DNA of 64,000 nucleotides from Pseudomonas migulae NBRC 103157 (lineage in GTDB: Bacteria > Pseudomonadota > Gammaproteobacteria > Pseudomonadales > Pseudomonadaceae), in assembly GCF_002091715.1 (NCBI RefSeq), contig NZ_BDAG01000024.1, forward strand, positions 1 to 64,000, given 5' to 3'. A program made the translations under genes and the position numbers. A model generated the notes under the pieces. It had not been told where the DNA came from. It saw only the letters and a program-made list of their open reading frames with translations, and ran no database searches. This document shows positions 16,649-24,919 of the stretch, one piece after another (within the stretch, counting starts at the first letter, position 1; each line of letters opens with the position of its first letter).

Positions 16649-17968
16649 TTAGACCTGTTCCGTGACCTTCAGGCCATCCCAATCCGGGTTCTGAACTAGG
16701 GTCGGGGTCGCTGCAGGCGAAGGTTTGCCGTCCAGTGTCCGCATCAGCGTTTCGCGATCGCAGGCGTTCTCCGAGATGGACATCACCACGGTGGCCACGG
16801 CGTTGCTTGCCAGACTGGTCAACGCCCGGGCTTCCGACATGAAGCGATCGATCCCGATCAGCAGGGCAAGGCCGGCCAAGGGAATGTCATGGATCACAGT
16901 CAGTGTCGACGCCAGCGCGACAAAACCGGCGCCGGTGACGCCTGCCGCGCCCTTCGAGGACAACAGCATGATTGCCAGCATGGTCACGGTCTGTGTCAGG
17001 CTCAGCTCGATGTTGCAGGCCTGAGCAATGAACACCGCTGCCAGCGAGAGGTAGATCGCCGTTCCGTCGAGGTTGAACGAGTAACCCGTTGGCAGCACCA
17101 GCCCCACCACGCCTTTTTTGCAACCCAGGGCTTGCAACTTTTCCAGCATCCGCGGCATCACCGGCTCGGTGGAGGAAGTCCCGAGCACCACCAGGAATTC
17201 TTCGCGGAAGTAGCGCAGCAACTTCCATAGACTGAAGCCATTCGCCCGGCAGATGCTCCCCAGCACCACAAAGACGAAGAAGGCGCAGGCGATGTACAAC
17301 GTCATGATCAGCTTGGCCAACGAGCCCAGCGATGTAATACCGTACTGGCCCACGGTGAAGGCCAAAGCGCCGAAGGCACCGACCGGAGCGAAGCGCATCA
17401 AGTAGGAGAAGATCTTGAACACCATGTGCGAGGCGGATTCCAGTACATCCAGTACCGGCTTGCCACGCTCGCCTATGGCCGACAGAGCAAAACCGCAAAG
17501 CACCGCGATGAACAACACCGGCAGCACTTCGCCTTTATTGAAGGCACCGATGAACGTGTCGGGGATGATGTGCATGAAAAACTCGACCACTCCCAGCTTC
17601 GCAGCGGAATCGGTGTACTGCGACAGGCCCTGGGTGTTCAACTGGGTGGGGTCAATGTTCATGCCCACACCGGGCTTGAACAAGTAGACCGACACTAGGC
17701 CGATGATCAAACTGATCACGGTCAGCGCCAGGAACAGCAGCATGGTCTTGCTCAACAGACGCCCGAGGGAGCGTTTGTCGCTCATGCCGGCGATGCCGGT
17801 GACGATGGTGCAGAACACCACCGGAGCGATCATCATCTTGATCAGCTTGATGAAGGCATCACCCAGCGGTTTCAAGGCAATGGCCTGTTGCGACCAAAAA
17901 TGTCCGACCAGCACGCCCAACAGCACGGCGAAGAGAATCTGGAAGTAGAGCGATTTTACAACTTTCAT
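16649..17968 (-). CDS. DctA-type dicarboxylate/amino acid:cation symporter
   Basis: This sodium/proton symporter of the DAACS (glutamate transporter-like) family has about 439 residues. The transport core shows LGTSSTEPVMPRMLEKL (hairpin HP1 serine-rich loop) near residue 280, YSFNLDGTAIY (TM7), and SKGAAGVTGAGFVALASTL (HP2). DctA proteins carry C4-dicarboxylates. The ATG at 17968 has GGTGA just upstream; an ATG at 17980 is an alternative. It lies 57 bases after the PrpF/GalD-like isomerase on the same strand, which suggests that it imports the isomerase substrate. Confidence 0.9.
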   Translation of the reverse strand: MKVVKSLYFQILFAVLLGVLVGHFWSQQAIALKPLGDAFIKLIKMMIAPVVFCTIVTGIAGMSDKRSLGRLLSKTMLLFLALTVISLIIGLVSVYLFKPGVGMNIDPTQLNTQGLSQYTDSAAKLGVVEFFMHIIPDTFIGAFNKGEVLPVLFIAVLCGFALSAIGERGKPVLDVLESASHMVFKIFSYLMRFAPVGAFGALAFTVGQYGITSLGSLAKLIMTLYIACAFFVFVVLGSICRANGFSLWKLLRYFREEFLVVLGTSSTEPVMPRMLEKLQALGCKKGVVGLVLPTGYSFNLDGTAIYLSLAAVFIAQACNIELSLTQTVTMLAIMLLSSKGAAGVTGAGFVALASTLTVIHDIPLAGLALLIGIDRFMSEARALTSLASNAVATVVMSISENACDRETLMRTLDGKPSPAATPTLVQNPDWDGLKVTEQV

Positions 17969-18024
17969 GGCATCACCCATTTTTAGAATTGTGCTGATGC
18001 AAGAACGGCAATGACTAGGGGAAA

Positions 18025-19107
18025 TTATCCGGCAAGTCGTCGGGAAGCCGCGGCGTAGACAAAACCGGAGAACAGCCTGCGCGATGTACGCACCACAGAG
18101 GCACGAATGGTCTCACCCTGAGCGCCGGTGTAGGACAATACGACATCTATTCCACCACTTGGGTGTTCAATGCGTACTTGCTGCAAGCGCGGCTCGCTAA
18201 CCCCGCCGAGCAATTGCGCGACCACACTGCCTTCAGTGACGCAAGCTGTAGCCAGACCGATGGAGCCGGTAATCGCCAAGGCCCGGTGGCAGTTGTGTGG
18301 CATGAAGTAGCGCACCTGGATTGTGCCACCAGCCTTGGCCGGTGAAACCAGTACTGGCTTGGGGATCACTTTGTCGCTGACATCACCCAGGCCCATTGCC
18401 AGGCCAGCTTGCAGTCGCAAGGATTCCAGGCGACGCAGAAACTCTTTGTCGGCATCCAGCTCAGCAGGACTTTCATCACCGCGCTTACCCAACTGGCCGG
18501 CTTCGACGATCATCATCGGCATCGCCATGTCGATGCAGGTCACTGCAATACCGTCGATCAGATCCTGCGTTTGCCCCGTCGGGAAAAGCTTGCCCGTCTT
18601 GCTGCCCGCCGCATCCAGGAAGGTCAGTTGCACAGGAGCGGCGGTACCCGGCACACCATCGATGGCGGTGTCGCCTTCATAGCTGACCTTGCCACCCGGG
18701 GTCTGTACCTCGGCGTTCACAAAAGTCCCCGTGTTGAGGTTGCGAATACGCACAAGGGTCAGGTCTTTGGTGCCTTTTACCAACCCCTGTTCAATGGCGA
18801 ACGGCCCAACGGCGCAAAGCATGTTGCCGCAATTGGGCGCAGTGTCGACTCGACGCTGGGAGACCATGACTTGAACGAACAGATAATCGACATCCGCGTC
18901 AGGATGCAACGAAGGACTGACGATCGCCACCTTGCTGGTTTGTGGACTACCGCCACCGATACCGTCAATTTCCAGCTCATGGCCAGAACCCATAAGGTTG
19001 AGCAGCAGCTCATCACGCTCTTCGATTGCAACAGGTAGATCCCAGGCGAGAAATACCGGGCCCTTGGAAGTACCACCGCGCATAAGCACACAGGGAATTC
19101 GTTGCAT
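18025..19107 (-). CDS. PrpF/GalD-family isomerase (4-oxalomesaconate tautomerase or aconitate isomerase type)
   Basis: This 360-residue protein has the diaminopimelate epimerase fold of the PrpF family. The start RIPCVLMRGGTSKGPVF is conserved, the catalytic cysteine is Cys93 in APNCGNML, and the partner lysine is probably Lys59 in PQTSKVA. Length and sequence best fit GalD, the 4-oxalomesaconate tautomerase of gallate breakdown. No other gal genes (dioxygenase, hydratase, aldolase) are present. PrpF of Shewanella can isomerise trans-aconitate to cis-aconitate, and the neighbours here are tricarboxylate genes. An aconitate or related isomerase is therefore a good alternative. It leads the minus-strand operon and is divergent from a LysR gene. 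Confidence 0.85.
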   Translation of the reverse strand: MQRIPCVLMRGGTSKGPVFLAWDLPVAIEERDELLLNLMGSGHELEIDGIGGGSPQTSKVAIVSPSLHPDADVDYLFVQVMVSQRRVDTAPNCGNMLCAVGPFAIEQGLVKGTKDLTLVRIRNLNTGTFVNAEVQTPGGKVSYEGDTAIDGVPGTAAPVQLTFLDAAGSKTGKLFPTGQTQDLIDGIAVTCIDMAMPMMIVEAGQLGKRGDESPAELDADKEFLRRLESLRLQAGLAMGLGDVSDKVIPKPVLVSPAKAGGTIQVRYFMPHNCHRALAITGSIGLATACVTEGSVVAQLLGGVSEPRLQQVRIEHPSGGIDVVLSYTGAQGETIRASVVRTSRRLFSGFVYAAASRRLAG

Positions 19108-19274
19108 GAATACTGACTCTTGTTGATCAATGGGGGTTATTGATGTCTTGTGAGCAAGAGTCGCAGGCTTTCAAAATTGTTTCCAATGCAAATATCAGCC
19201 TGATTATTGCGTTTGACGAATGATAAACCTAGGATGACCGGGCTGAACAACGCTCCTCTGATGGGATAAAAAAA

Positions 19275-20165
19275 GTGAATTATGAGCTCAATGACATCCG
19301 ATCTTTCGTGAAGATCGCAGAACTTGGAAGCTTCCACGAAGCTGCCGATGCATTGCATCTCTCTCAACCCGCGTTGAGTCGAAGAATGAAAAAGCTTGAA
19401 GAGGGATTGGGAACAGCGCTTCTTGATCGCACGACAAGAAGGGTTAGCCTCACCAGCGTTGGGCGAGACTTCCTGCCCAAGGCACGACGCTTACTGGATG
19501 ACTTCGACGACTCGATACTGAACATCCGCGAGCTGGCAGAGCGGCAGAGCGGTCGTGTCACCCTCGCCTGCATCCCCACCGCAGCCTTCTACTTCCTCCC
19601 GTCGGTGATCCGCCTCTACAACGAGCGCTACCCACAAATCCGCATTCGCTTGCTTGATCTCAGTGCGAACGAAGGACTGGAGGCTGTTCTGCGTGGCGAA
19701 GCCGACTTTGGCATCAACATGATGAGCGGCCAGCACCCAGACATTGAGTTTGTGCCGTTGGTCAACGAGCCTTTTGTTTTGGCTTGTCGACGCGATCATG
19801 AGCTGGCCGGGCGCAGTTCGGTCACCTGGTCTGAACTGAGCAATTACCGCCTTATCGGGGTCGGTCGCCTGAGCGGCAACCGCATGTTGCTGGACCACGC
19901 GTTGTCGGGCTTGAGCTGGCGTCCGCAGTGGTTCTATGAAGTGCAACACCTCTCTACATCACTGGGCCTGGTAGAAGCTGGATTAGGCGTTTCGGCAATG
20001 CCGAGCCTCGCAATGCCGGCGGTGGATCATCCCACCTTGGTGAGCGTCCCTTTGATAGAGCCTATTGTGAACCGATCGCTGGGACTGGTTTACCGAAGAG
20101 GCGCCTCACTTTCTCCGGCAGCGGAAAAATTCGTGTCAATACTGCTGGAACAGTGGGAGAAATGA
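19275..20165 (+). CDS. LysR-family regulator divergent from the PrpF-like operon
   Basis: This 296-residue LysR protein has an N-terminal helix-turn-helix (FHEAADALHLSQPALSRRMK) and a C-terminal periplasmic-binding-like effector domain. The start is GTG 19275. It is divergent from the isomerase gene across 167 bases, the classic LysR arrangement, so it probably activates isomerase-dctA-citMHS-oprD-chemoreceptor. The intergenic part contains ATCAGCCTGAT (about 19186-19196), a short dyad of the size LysR proteins use. Its inducer is probably the transported acid. Confidence 0.88.
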   Translation: MNYELNDIRSFVKIAELGSFHEAADALHLSQPALSRRMKKLEEGLGTALLDRTTRRVSLTSVGRDFLPKARRLLDDFDDSILNIRELAERQSGRVTLACIPTAAFYFLPSVIRLYNERYPQIRIRLLDLSANEGLEAVLRGEADFGINMMSGQHPDIEFVPLVNEPFVLACRRDHELAGRSSVTWSELSNYRLIGVGRLSGNRMLLDHALSGLSWRPQWFYEVQHLSTSLGLVEAGLGVSAMPSLAMPAVDHPTLVSVPLIEPIVNRSLGLVYRRGASLSPAAEKFVSILLEQWEK

Positions 20166-20221
20166 CGCAACTCCCCCCGCACAGATCCGTACGTGCGTGA
20201 CGACCACATACGGCTCCTACT
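20166..20221 (-). mobile_element. remnant of a group II intron RNA domain
   Basis: Read on the minus strand the segment contains GGAGCCGTATG, then CGCACGTACGGATCTGTG and a run of G. This matches the conserved stem found near the maturase reading frame of bacterial group II introns (GGAGCCGTATGNNN...CACGTACGGTTCTGTGxGGGG). The two halves can pair (CCGTATG with CACGTACGG). Only about 55 bases remain; no reverse transcriptase/maturase and no intron ends are seen. It abuts a broken chemoreceptor fragment, so an intron insertion followed by deletion may have made the surrounding debris. Confidence 0.55.
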
Positions 20222-20430
20222 CATTTCATGCAGGGCGGTCGCGGCCAGCTCCACTTCGCGGTACTGGCGTTGCATCCCTGCGCTGACTTCCCGGGCAATC
20301 CCCGAGGAGGTATTCGCGCTGTTGCGGGTATCCAGGGAGGCGGTTTGAATGTCGCGAATAATCGGCTGCAACTTGTCCAGAAAACGGTTGAACCCATTGG
20401 CCAATTGGCCCAGTTCAAAATAACGCGCCG
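20222..20430 (-). pseudogene. internal fragment of a methyl-accepting chemotaxis protein
   Basis: About 70 codons on the minus strand read FELGQLANGFNRFLDK, PIIRDIQTASLDTR and REVSAGMQRQYREVEL, ending ATALHEM. This is the end of a HAMP domain and the start of the signalling helix of a chemoreceptor. There is no start codon region, no ligand domain and no signalling tip. One end runs into group II intron-like sequence, the other into a DUF4198 fragment on the opposite strand. It is not a copy of the intact receptor at 12104-13777, whose HAMP sequence differs. Confidence 0.8.
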
Positions 20431-20437
20431 CGGCGTT

Positions 20438-20959
20438 ATGAAACGCCAGCAGGCGGTGCGTTCACTGGGTGACCATATCTTCGTACTCGAGCCCGAGCCC
20501 TACCTGGAAACCGAGGAGGACGTCTACATCCAACAGTTCACCAAGCTGATCGTGAACGTGGGCGGCGTACCCAGCGACTGGGCAGAACCACAGGGCTTAC
20601 CGGTTGAGATCCAGCCCCTGAGCAAGCCCTATGCAAACTGGACCGGCGGCGTATTCCGCGCGTTGGTGCTGGCCGACGGCAAGCCCGTTCCTTTCGCCGA
20701 GATCGAAATCGAATACGTCAACCATTCCGTCGATATCAAAAACAACGCCTTCGGCAAGCAGGACTATGTCACGGCCCCCCAAGCCTCCTTCAAATCCCTG
20801 AGTACGTATTCGGATGCCCAAGGAATCGTCACCATCGGCCTGCCCCGTGCCGGCTGGTGGGGCATTGCGGCGCTCAACATTGGCACAACGAAAACCCATA
20901 AAAGCAAACCCCTTTCGCAAGACGCCATACTGTGGGTGCAGGCCAGAGACATGAAATGA
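20438..20959 (+). pseudogene. truncated DUF4198-type protein (N terminus lost)
   Basis: The last about 170 codons of a DUF4198 (NikM-like periplasmic) protein remain: GDHIFVLEPEPYLETEEDVY, then GVFRALVLADGKPVPFAEIE and GLPRAGWWGIAAL. Members usually have a signal peptide and about 80 further residues upstream, which are missing because the reading frame begins at the junction with the chemoreceptor fragment. Proteins of this family are often found with metal or cobalt/nickel uptake genes. A protein could still be made from ATG 20438, but it would be cytoplasmic and incomplete. Confidence 0.72.
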
Positions 20960-21061
20960 CAATAGGCCGTTCGGGGGGAAGTGCTTGGGTCCACGGCAGC
21001 TCGACCAAAATGTGAAGAATGAGCCTCCTTGAGGCATTCAAGCCAAACGCATGGGCTGGGT

Positions 21062-21381
21062 TGTGATTGCCGGGATCGAGGCGTTGTCGAACTGCCCTGC
21101 GCGAACGGCTACCTCGTGAACCCGTTCATTTGCGCCCACACCAATCGTCGTGACAACAAATATGGTTGTTCACTGCAAAACCGCCTACGCTTGTTGAATG
21201 ATCCCCAAGCCTTTGCTCAGATGATGTATCGGGCTGGAGCGATCTGATTTCTTTCTACCGTCCGCTCATCGCCGAATCCGGACCTGCCCGCGCGTATCGC
21301 CAGCAACTGGCCCCTCGATCCGGTCGACCCGACCAGCATGTACGGTGCAACGGGCGAAGACTACACCCATTACCCCACCTG
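21062..21381 (+). pseudogene. degenerate old yellow enzyme (NADH:flavin oxidoreductase)
   Basis: Two pieces of an OYE-family gene remain. The first reads GVVELPCANGYLVNPFICAH and NRRDNKYGCSLQNRL, matching the HxANGYLxxQF...NxRxDxYGGSxENR region. The second, after a deletion of roughly 120 codons, reads DLISFYRPLIA and then, after a frameshift, DLPARIASNWPLDPVDPTSM YGATGEDYTHYPT, the family's C terminus. Key residues are substituted and the frame is broken. It is not derived recently from the intact OYE at 45461-46573, which lacks this C-terminal extension. Confidence 0.75.
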
Positions 21382-21458
21382 TCGTTCTCAAGCGACCGAT
21401 GCCGCAGCACCTCTGGAAACGGGGCGCTGTTCACGTTCTCCCATTGAGGAAGATGAGT

Positions 21459-22442
21459 ATGTATCGGCCGAGCACGATTCCTTATCAGCAGCATCGAGGG
21501 TTCAGCCGAACCTTCACTCAGGGTCATTTGAGCCTTGGATTGTTCTTTCCTTTGGAGGCCTTCGATGGGGACACTCCGAGCATGCTCAATCAGGTCGCAC
21601 TGGCCAAACAAGCAGAGGCGCTGGGCTTCTGCGCGCTCTGGTTTCGCGACGTGCCGCTTCGGGACCCTGGTTTCGGCGATGTGGGCCAGCTGTTCGACCC
21701 TTGGGTTTACCTGGGCTATATGGCTGCTCATACGTCGGAGATAGCGCTTGGCACCGCCTCCATTGCCATCCCTTTACACCATCCTCTGCACACGGCCAAG
21801 GCGTCAGCCAGCGTCGATCAGTTGAGCGCAGGTCGCTTGATTCTGGGAGTTGCTTCCGGCGATCGTCCTGTGGAGTTTTCGGCTTTTGGCGTCGATCCCG
21901 AAAGACGCGGAGAAATCTTTCGAGAACACTACGAGGTGATTCGCCAAGCCCACAGCACCAGCTTTGAGCCCATTCGCTGGAGCGGTGGAGAGATGCGGGG
22001 CGCAGACCTCATTCCGAAACCCACAACCCAAGTCATTCCAATGCTCGTGACCGGGAATAGTCGCCAGTCACTGGATTGGATCGCACGCGAAAGCGTCGGA
22101 TGGATCAACTATCCACGTATACCGAACATGCAGCGACTGATCGTGGAGGATTGGCGGCAGGAGGTCATGAAGCAATGTGGCTCCGTCTATAAGCCCTTCA
22201 CTCAGTCGCTTTACATCGACCTCGATGAGACCCCGTCGACGCCGCCCACTCGCATTCATTTGGGGTTCAAACTGGGACGCTACCATCTCCGGTTTTTGCT
22301 GGAGTCACTTGAGGAAATCGGAGTGGACCACGTTATCCTGAATCTCAAATACGGAAAGCGCCCTGCTGCGCAAGTCATTGAAGAGCTGGGCACTCACATC
22401 GTTCCGCAATTCGGAGTACAGCCGCGTCCTGAAGCGAAATGA
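21459..22442 (+). CDS. LLM-class (luciferase-like) flavin-dependent oxidoreductase
   Basis: The product of about 327 residues is a luciferase-like monooxygenase with a TIM-barrel fold that uses reduced F420 or FMN. Family features are LSLGLFFPLEAF at the N terminus, LGTASIAIPLHHPL near residue 95 and QLSAGRLILGVASGDRP near residue 120. ATG 21459 is chosen because GAGGA ends eight bases upstream; ATG 21453 is too close to it. The gene follows directly on the degenerate OYE remnant and has no evident partner flavin reductase. Substrate unknown. Confidence 0.85.
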   Translation: MYRPSTIPYQQHRGFSRTFTQGHLSLGLFFPLEAFDGDTPSMLNQVALAKQAEALGFCALWFRDVPLRDPGFGDVGQLFDPWVYLGYMAAHTSEIALGTASIAIPLHHPLHTAKASASVDQLSAGRLILGVASGDRPVEFSAFGVDPERRGEIFREHYEVIRQAHSTSFEPIRWSGGEMRGADLIPKPTTQVIPMLVTGNSRQSLDWIARESVGWINYPRIPNMQRLIVEDWRQEVMKQCGSVYKPFTQSLYIDLDETPSTPPTRIHLGFKLGRYHLRFLLESLEEIGVDHVILNLKYGKRPAAQVIEELGTHIVPQFGVQPRPEAK

Positions 22443-22493
22443 TGCGCCGGCCGCCTCCATGCCGGCCGAGGTGGTGCGGTTCAACAGGTCGAA

Positions 22494-22805
22494 TCATCCG
22501 GCCGATACCTGCTCAAGGAATATCAGTTGCAACGGCTCTTCGAGCAGGTCATCTGCCGTGGCGGCAAAGCGCTGAAAGTAAGGCATCGAAAAATGCGCAT
22601 CCAGCGCCGCCTGATCCCTGAAAGCCTCGCGCATGTAGAACGTGCCCTGCTCGTCACGCAGCTTGAACAACACATAATCGAGATTGCCCGGCTCTGCGCG
22701 GGTCGGCTCTACCAGCGCCAGCAATTCTTGTTTCAATGCCAGTTCTTTGCCTGCCTTGGCCTTGAGCATGGCAATCGATACCAACACGTTACTGGACGTA
22801 TTCAC
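22494..22805 (-). CDS. putative quinol monooxygenase (ABM/YgiN-like)
   Basis: This 103-residue protein has an antibiotic biosynthesis monooxygenase domain: VLVSIAMLKAKAGKELALKQ at the start, the middle FKLRDEQGTFYMREAFRDQA, and FAATADDLLEEPL near the end. YgiN-type proteins oxidise quinols or menadiol. The start is GTG 22805 with GGAG eight bases upstream; the open frame runs further up but without a better site. It lies 85 bases downstream of the alcohol dehydrogenase gene on the same strand and may be co-transcribed. Confidence 0.82.
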   Translation of the reverse strand: MNTSSNVLVSIAMLKAKAGKELALKQELLALVEPTRAEPGNLDYVLFKLRDEQGTFYMREAFRDQAALDAHFSMPYFQRFAATADDLLEEPLQLIFLEQVSAG

Positions 22806-22890
22806 CGTCAACGCTCCAACATTAAAAAATCGAAAGTGATGCCGCAGGCGGTTCAGCGGGCCCGCAAGCGAGCACGCCTGATGAGTAAAA

Positions 22891-23898
22891 TCAGAAACCT
22901 TCGAGAACGATCTTGCCCCGGGCCTTGCCGCTCTCGACCAGCGCATGGGCACGACGCATGTTTGCCGCATTGATCGCACCGAAGTGCTCGCCCACGGTGG
23001 TTTGCAGAACGCCTTGGTCAATCAGAGCGCTGACCCGATTGAGCAGATGATGCTGGTTGATCATATCCGGGGTTTCATACAGCGAGCGGGTAAACATCAG
23101 CTCCCAATGCAACGACAGCGACTTGCGCTTGAGCGGCATCACGTCGAGGGTTTCGGGATCGTCAATCACAGCCAGACGCCCTTGCGGCTTGAGTACGTCG
23201 ATCAGTTGTGCAAAGTGCTGCTCGGTGTGAGTCAGGCTGGCGACATAGTCGATCTCCGGCACGCCGAGGGCTTGCAACTGTGCGAGCAGTGGCTGGCTAT
23301 GATCGATCACGTGATGCGCGCCCAACTGCCGCACCCAATCAGCGGTTTCCTGGCGTGAGGCGGTACCTATGACGCTAAGGCGGGTCAACTGTCGGGCCAG
23401 TTGCACCAGCATCGAACCGACGCCGCCAGCCGCTCCAGTGATCAACAGGCACTTGCCCTCCCCCGATCCCTCGGCGACACCGAGCCGGTCAAACAATAAT
23501 TCCCAGGCAGTGATCGAGGTCAACGGCAACGCGGCCGCATCGGCTGCACTCAATGAACGAGGCTTGTGCCCGACGATCCGCTCATCGACCAAATGGAATT
23601 CGCTGTAGCTGCCGGTGCGGGCAATCGAGCCGGCATAGAACACTTCATCGCCCGGCTGAAACAACGTCACTTCAGAGCCGACCTCGCGGACAATGCCTGT
23701 GGCATCCCAGCCGAGGATTTTCGGTTCTTTTGTGAAAGTTCCGGCGCGCACCTTGGTATCGACCGGATTCACTGATACCGCGCGAACTTCAACCAGCAGA
23801 TCCCGTGGGCCAGGTGTGGGCACCGGGAGACTGATGTCAATCAATGCTTGTGGATTGTCGATGGGCAAAGCGTGTTCGGTGAAGGTGATGGCTTTCAT
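22891..23898 (-). CDS. zinc-type alcohol dehydrogenase / quinone oxidoreductase-like protein
   Basis: This 335-residue MDR-superfamily oxidoreductase has a GroES-like N-terminal domain (SVNPVDTKVRAGTF) and a Rossmann domain with LLITGAAGGVGSMLVQLA. It belongs to the branch annotated as zinc-binding alcohol dehydrogenase (ZADH, YhdH/QOR-like) that uses NADPH and often lacks catalytic zinc. ATG 23898 begins at MKAITFTEH. It is divergent from a LysR gene across 110 bases and probably regulated by it. Together with the downstream quinol monooxygenase-like gene it suggests a quinone or electrophile response unit. Confidence 0.88.
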   Translation of the reverse strand: MKAITFTEHALPIDNPQALIDISLPVPTPGPRDLLVEVRAVSVNPVDTKVRAGTFTKEPKILGWDATGIVREVGSEVTLFQPGDEVFYAGSIARTGSYSEFHLVDERIVGHKPRSLSAADAAALPLTSITAWELLFDRLGVAEGSGEGKCLLITGAAGGVGSMLVQLARQLTRLSVIGTASRQETADWVRQLGAHHVIDHSQPLLAQLQALGVPEIDYVASLTHTEQHFAQLIDVLKPQGRLAVIDDPETLDVMPLKRKSLSLHWELMFTRSLYETPDMINQHHLLNRVSALIDQGVLQTTVGEHFGAINAANMRRAHALVESGKARGKIVLEGF

Positions 23899-24008
23899 GG
23901 ACACTCGCTGTCTGAAGGGTTTGTGCATTCGCTTGCAGCCATCTTCGACTTCCCATGTGCAAAGAAAAACAAGCAGAATGCGCCAACACTTTCACTGCAG
24001 GAGTGAAA

Positions 24009-24899
24009 ATGATCCGTATCGATGATCTTGGTTTATTCATCCGCAGCGCCGCGCTGGGCAGTTTCACCGCAGCGGCGCTGGAGGCTGATCTTCTGCCTGG
24101 TCAGGTCGCCGCCGCCATCAAACGTCTGGAACGCGAGCTGGACGTGCGCCTGTTCGCCCGCACCACTCGCAGCCTGCGATTGACTGCCGAGGGCGAGCAA
24201 TATCTGCCCACCGCCCACGCAGTGCTTGAGACCCTGAAGCAAGGCAAGGAAAACCTGCGTGGTGAGAACGCCACGCTGCGAGGTGTACTGCAAGTGACAG
24301 CGCCGTCCGATCTGGGGCGCAACATACTGCTGCCGTGGTTGACGCAGTTCCGCCGTCAGCATCCAGAATTGACGTTGCGTTTTTTCCTGTCGGACCAGAT
24401 GGCCAATCTGTTTCGCGACCCGGTGGACGTGGCGATTCGATACGGCCCGAACGAAGACGCCAACTATGTGGCACTGCCGCTTGCACCGTGGAACCAGCGG
24501 GTGCTGGTTGCCTCGCCGGAGTATGTGCAACGCTGCGGTTCTCCCCAAACGCCGGATGACTTGAGCAAGCATCCCTGCCTGCTCTATCTGCAAAATGGCC
24601 GGGTCTACGACAAGTGGAACCTTGGCGGGCAAACCGTTCAGGTTTCAGGACCGTTGTTCAGCGACGACGCCGATGTCGTGCGGCGCTGGTCATTGGAGGG
24701 TGAAGGTATCGCCAACAAATCCTGGCTGGATGTCAGTGCCGATATCGCTGCAGAGCGTCTGCTTGTGCTGCTGCCGGATTACCCTGGCGAAGCGTCGCCG
24801 TTGAGCCTGGTGTGCCCGCATCGCAAGCAGATCAGCCCTGCGGTTTCGCAGCTTTATACGTGGTTGAGGGGCCAGTTTTCTGCTCTGGAGCGCAGTTGA
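24009..24899 (+). CDS. LysR-family regulator of the adjacent dehydrogenase
   Basis: This 296-residue LysR regulator has its helix-turn-helix in residues about 5-62 (AAALEADLLPGQVAAAIKRL) and effector domain after residue 90. AGGAG precedes ATG 24009 by five bases. It is divergent from the zinc-type dehydrogenase gene. LysR proteins of this subgroup, with short N termini and GVLQVTAPSDLGR, often control a neighbouring oxidoreductase. The 3' end lies 20 bases from the convergent Kef antiporter stop. Confidence 0.9.
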   Translation: MIRIDDLGLFIRSAALGSFTAAALEADLLPGQVAAAIKRLERELDVRLFARTTRSLRLTAEGEQYLPTAHAVLETLKQGKENLRGENATLRGVLQVTAPSDLGRNILLPWLTQFRRQHPELTLRFFLSDQMANLFRDPVDVAIRYGPNEDANYVALPLAPWNQRVLVASPEYVQRCGSPQTPDDLSKHPCLLYLQNGRVYDKWNLGGQTVQVSGPLFSDDADVVRRWSLEGEGIANKSWLDVSADIAAERLLVLLPDYPGEASPLSLVCPHRKQISPAVSQLYTWLRGQFSALERS

Positions 24900-24919
24900 G
24901 CCGACACTGTGCCTGATGC

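Noticed and set aside
18025..19107. Complete gallate degradation cluster
   Set aside because: Only the tautomerase-like gene is present; no gallate dioxygenase, hydratase or aldolase is in the window.
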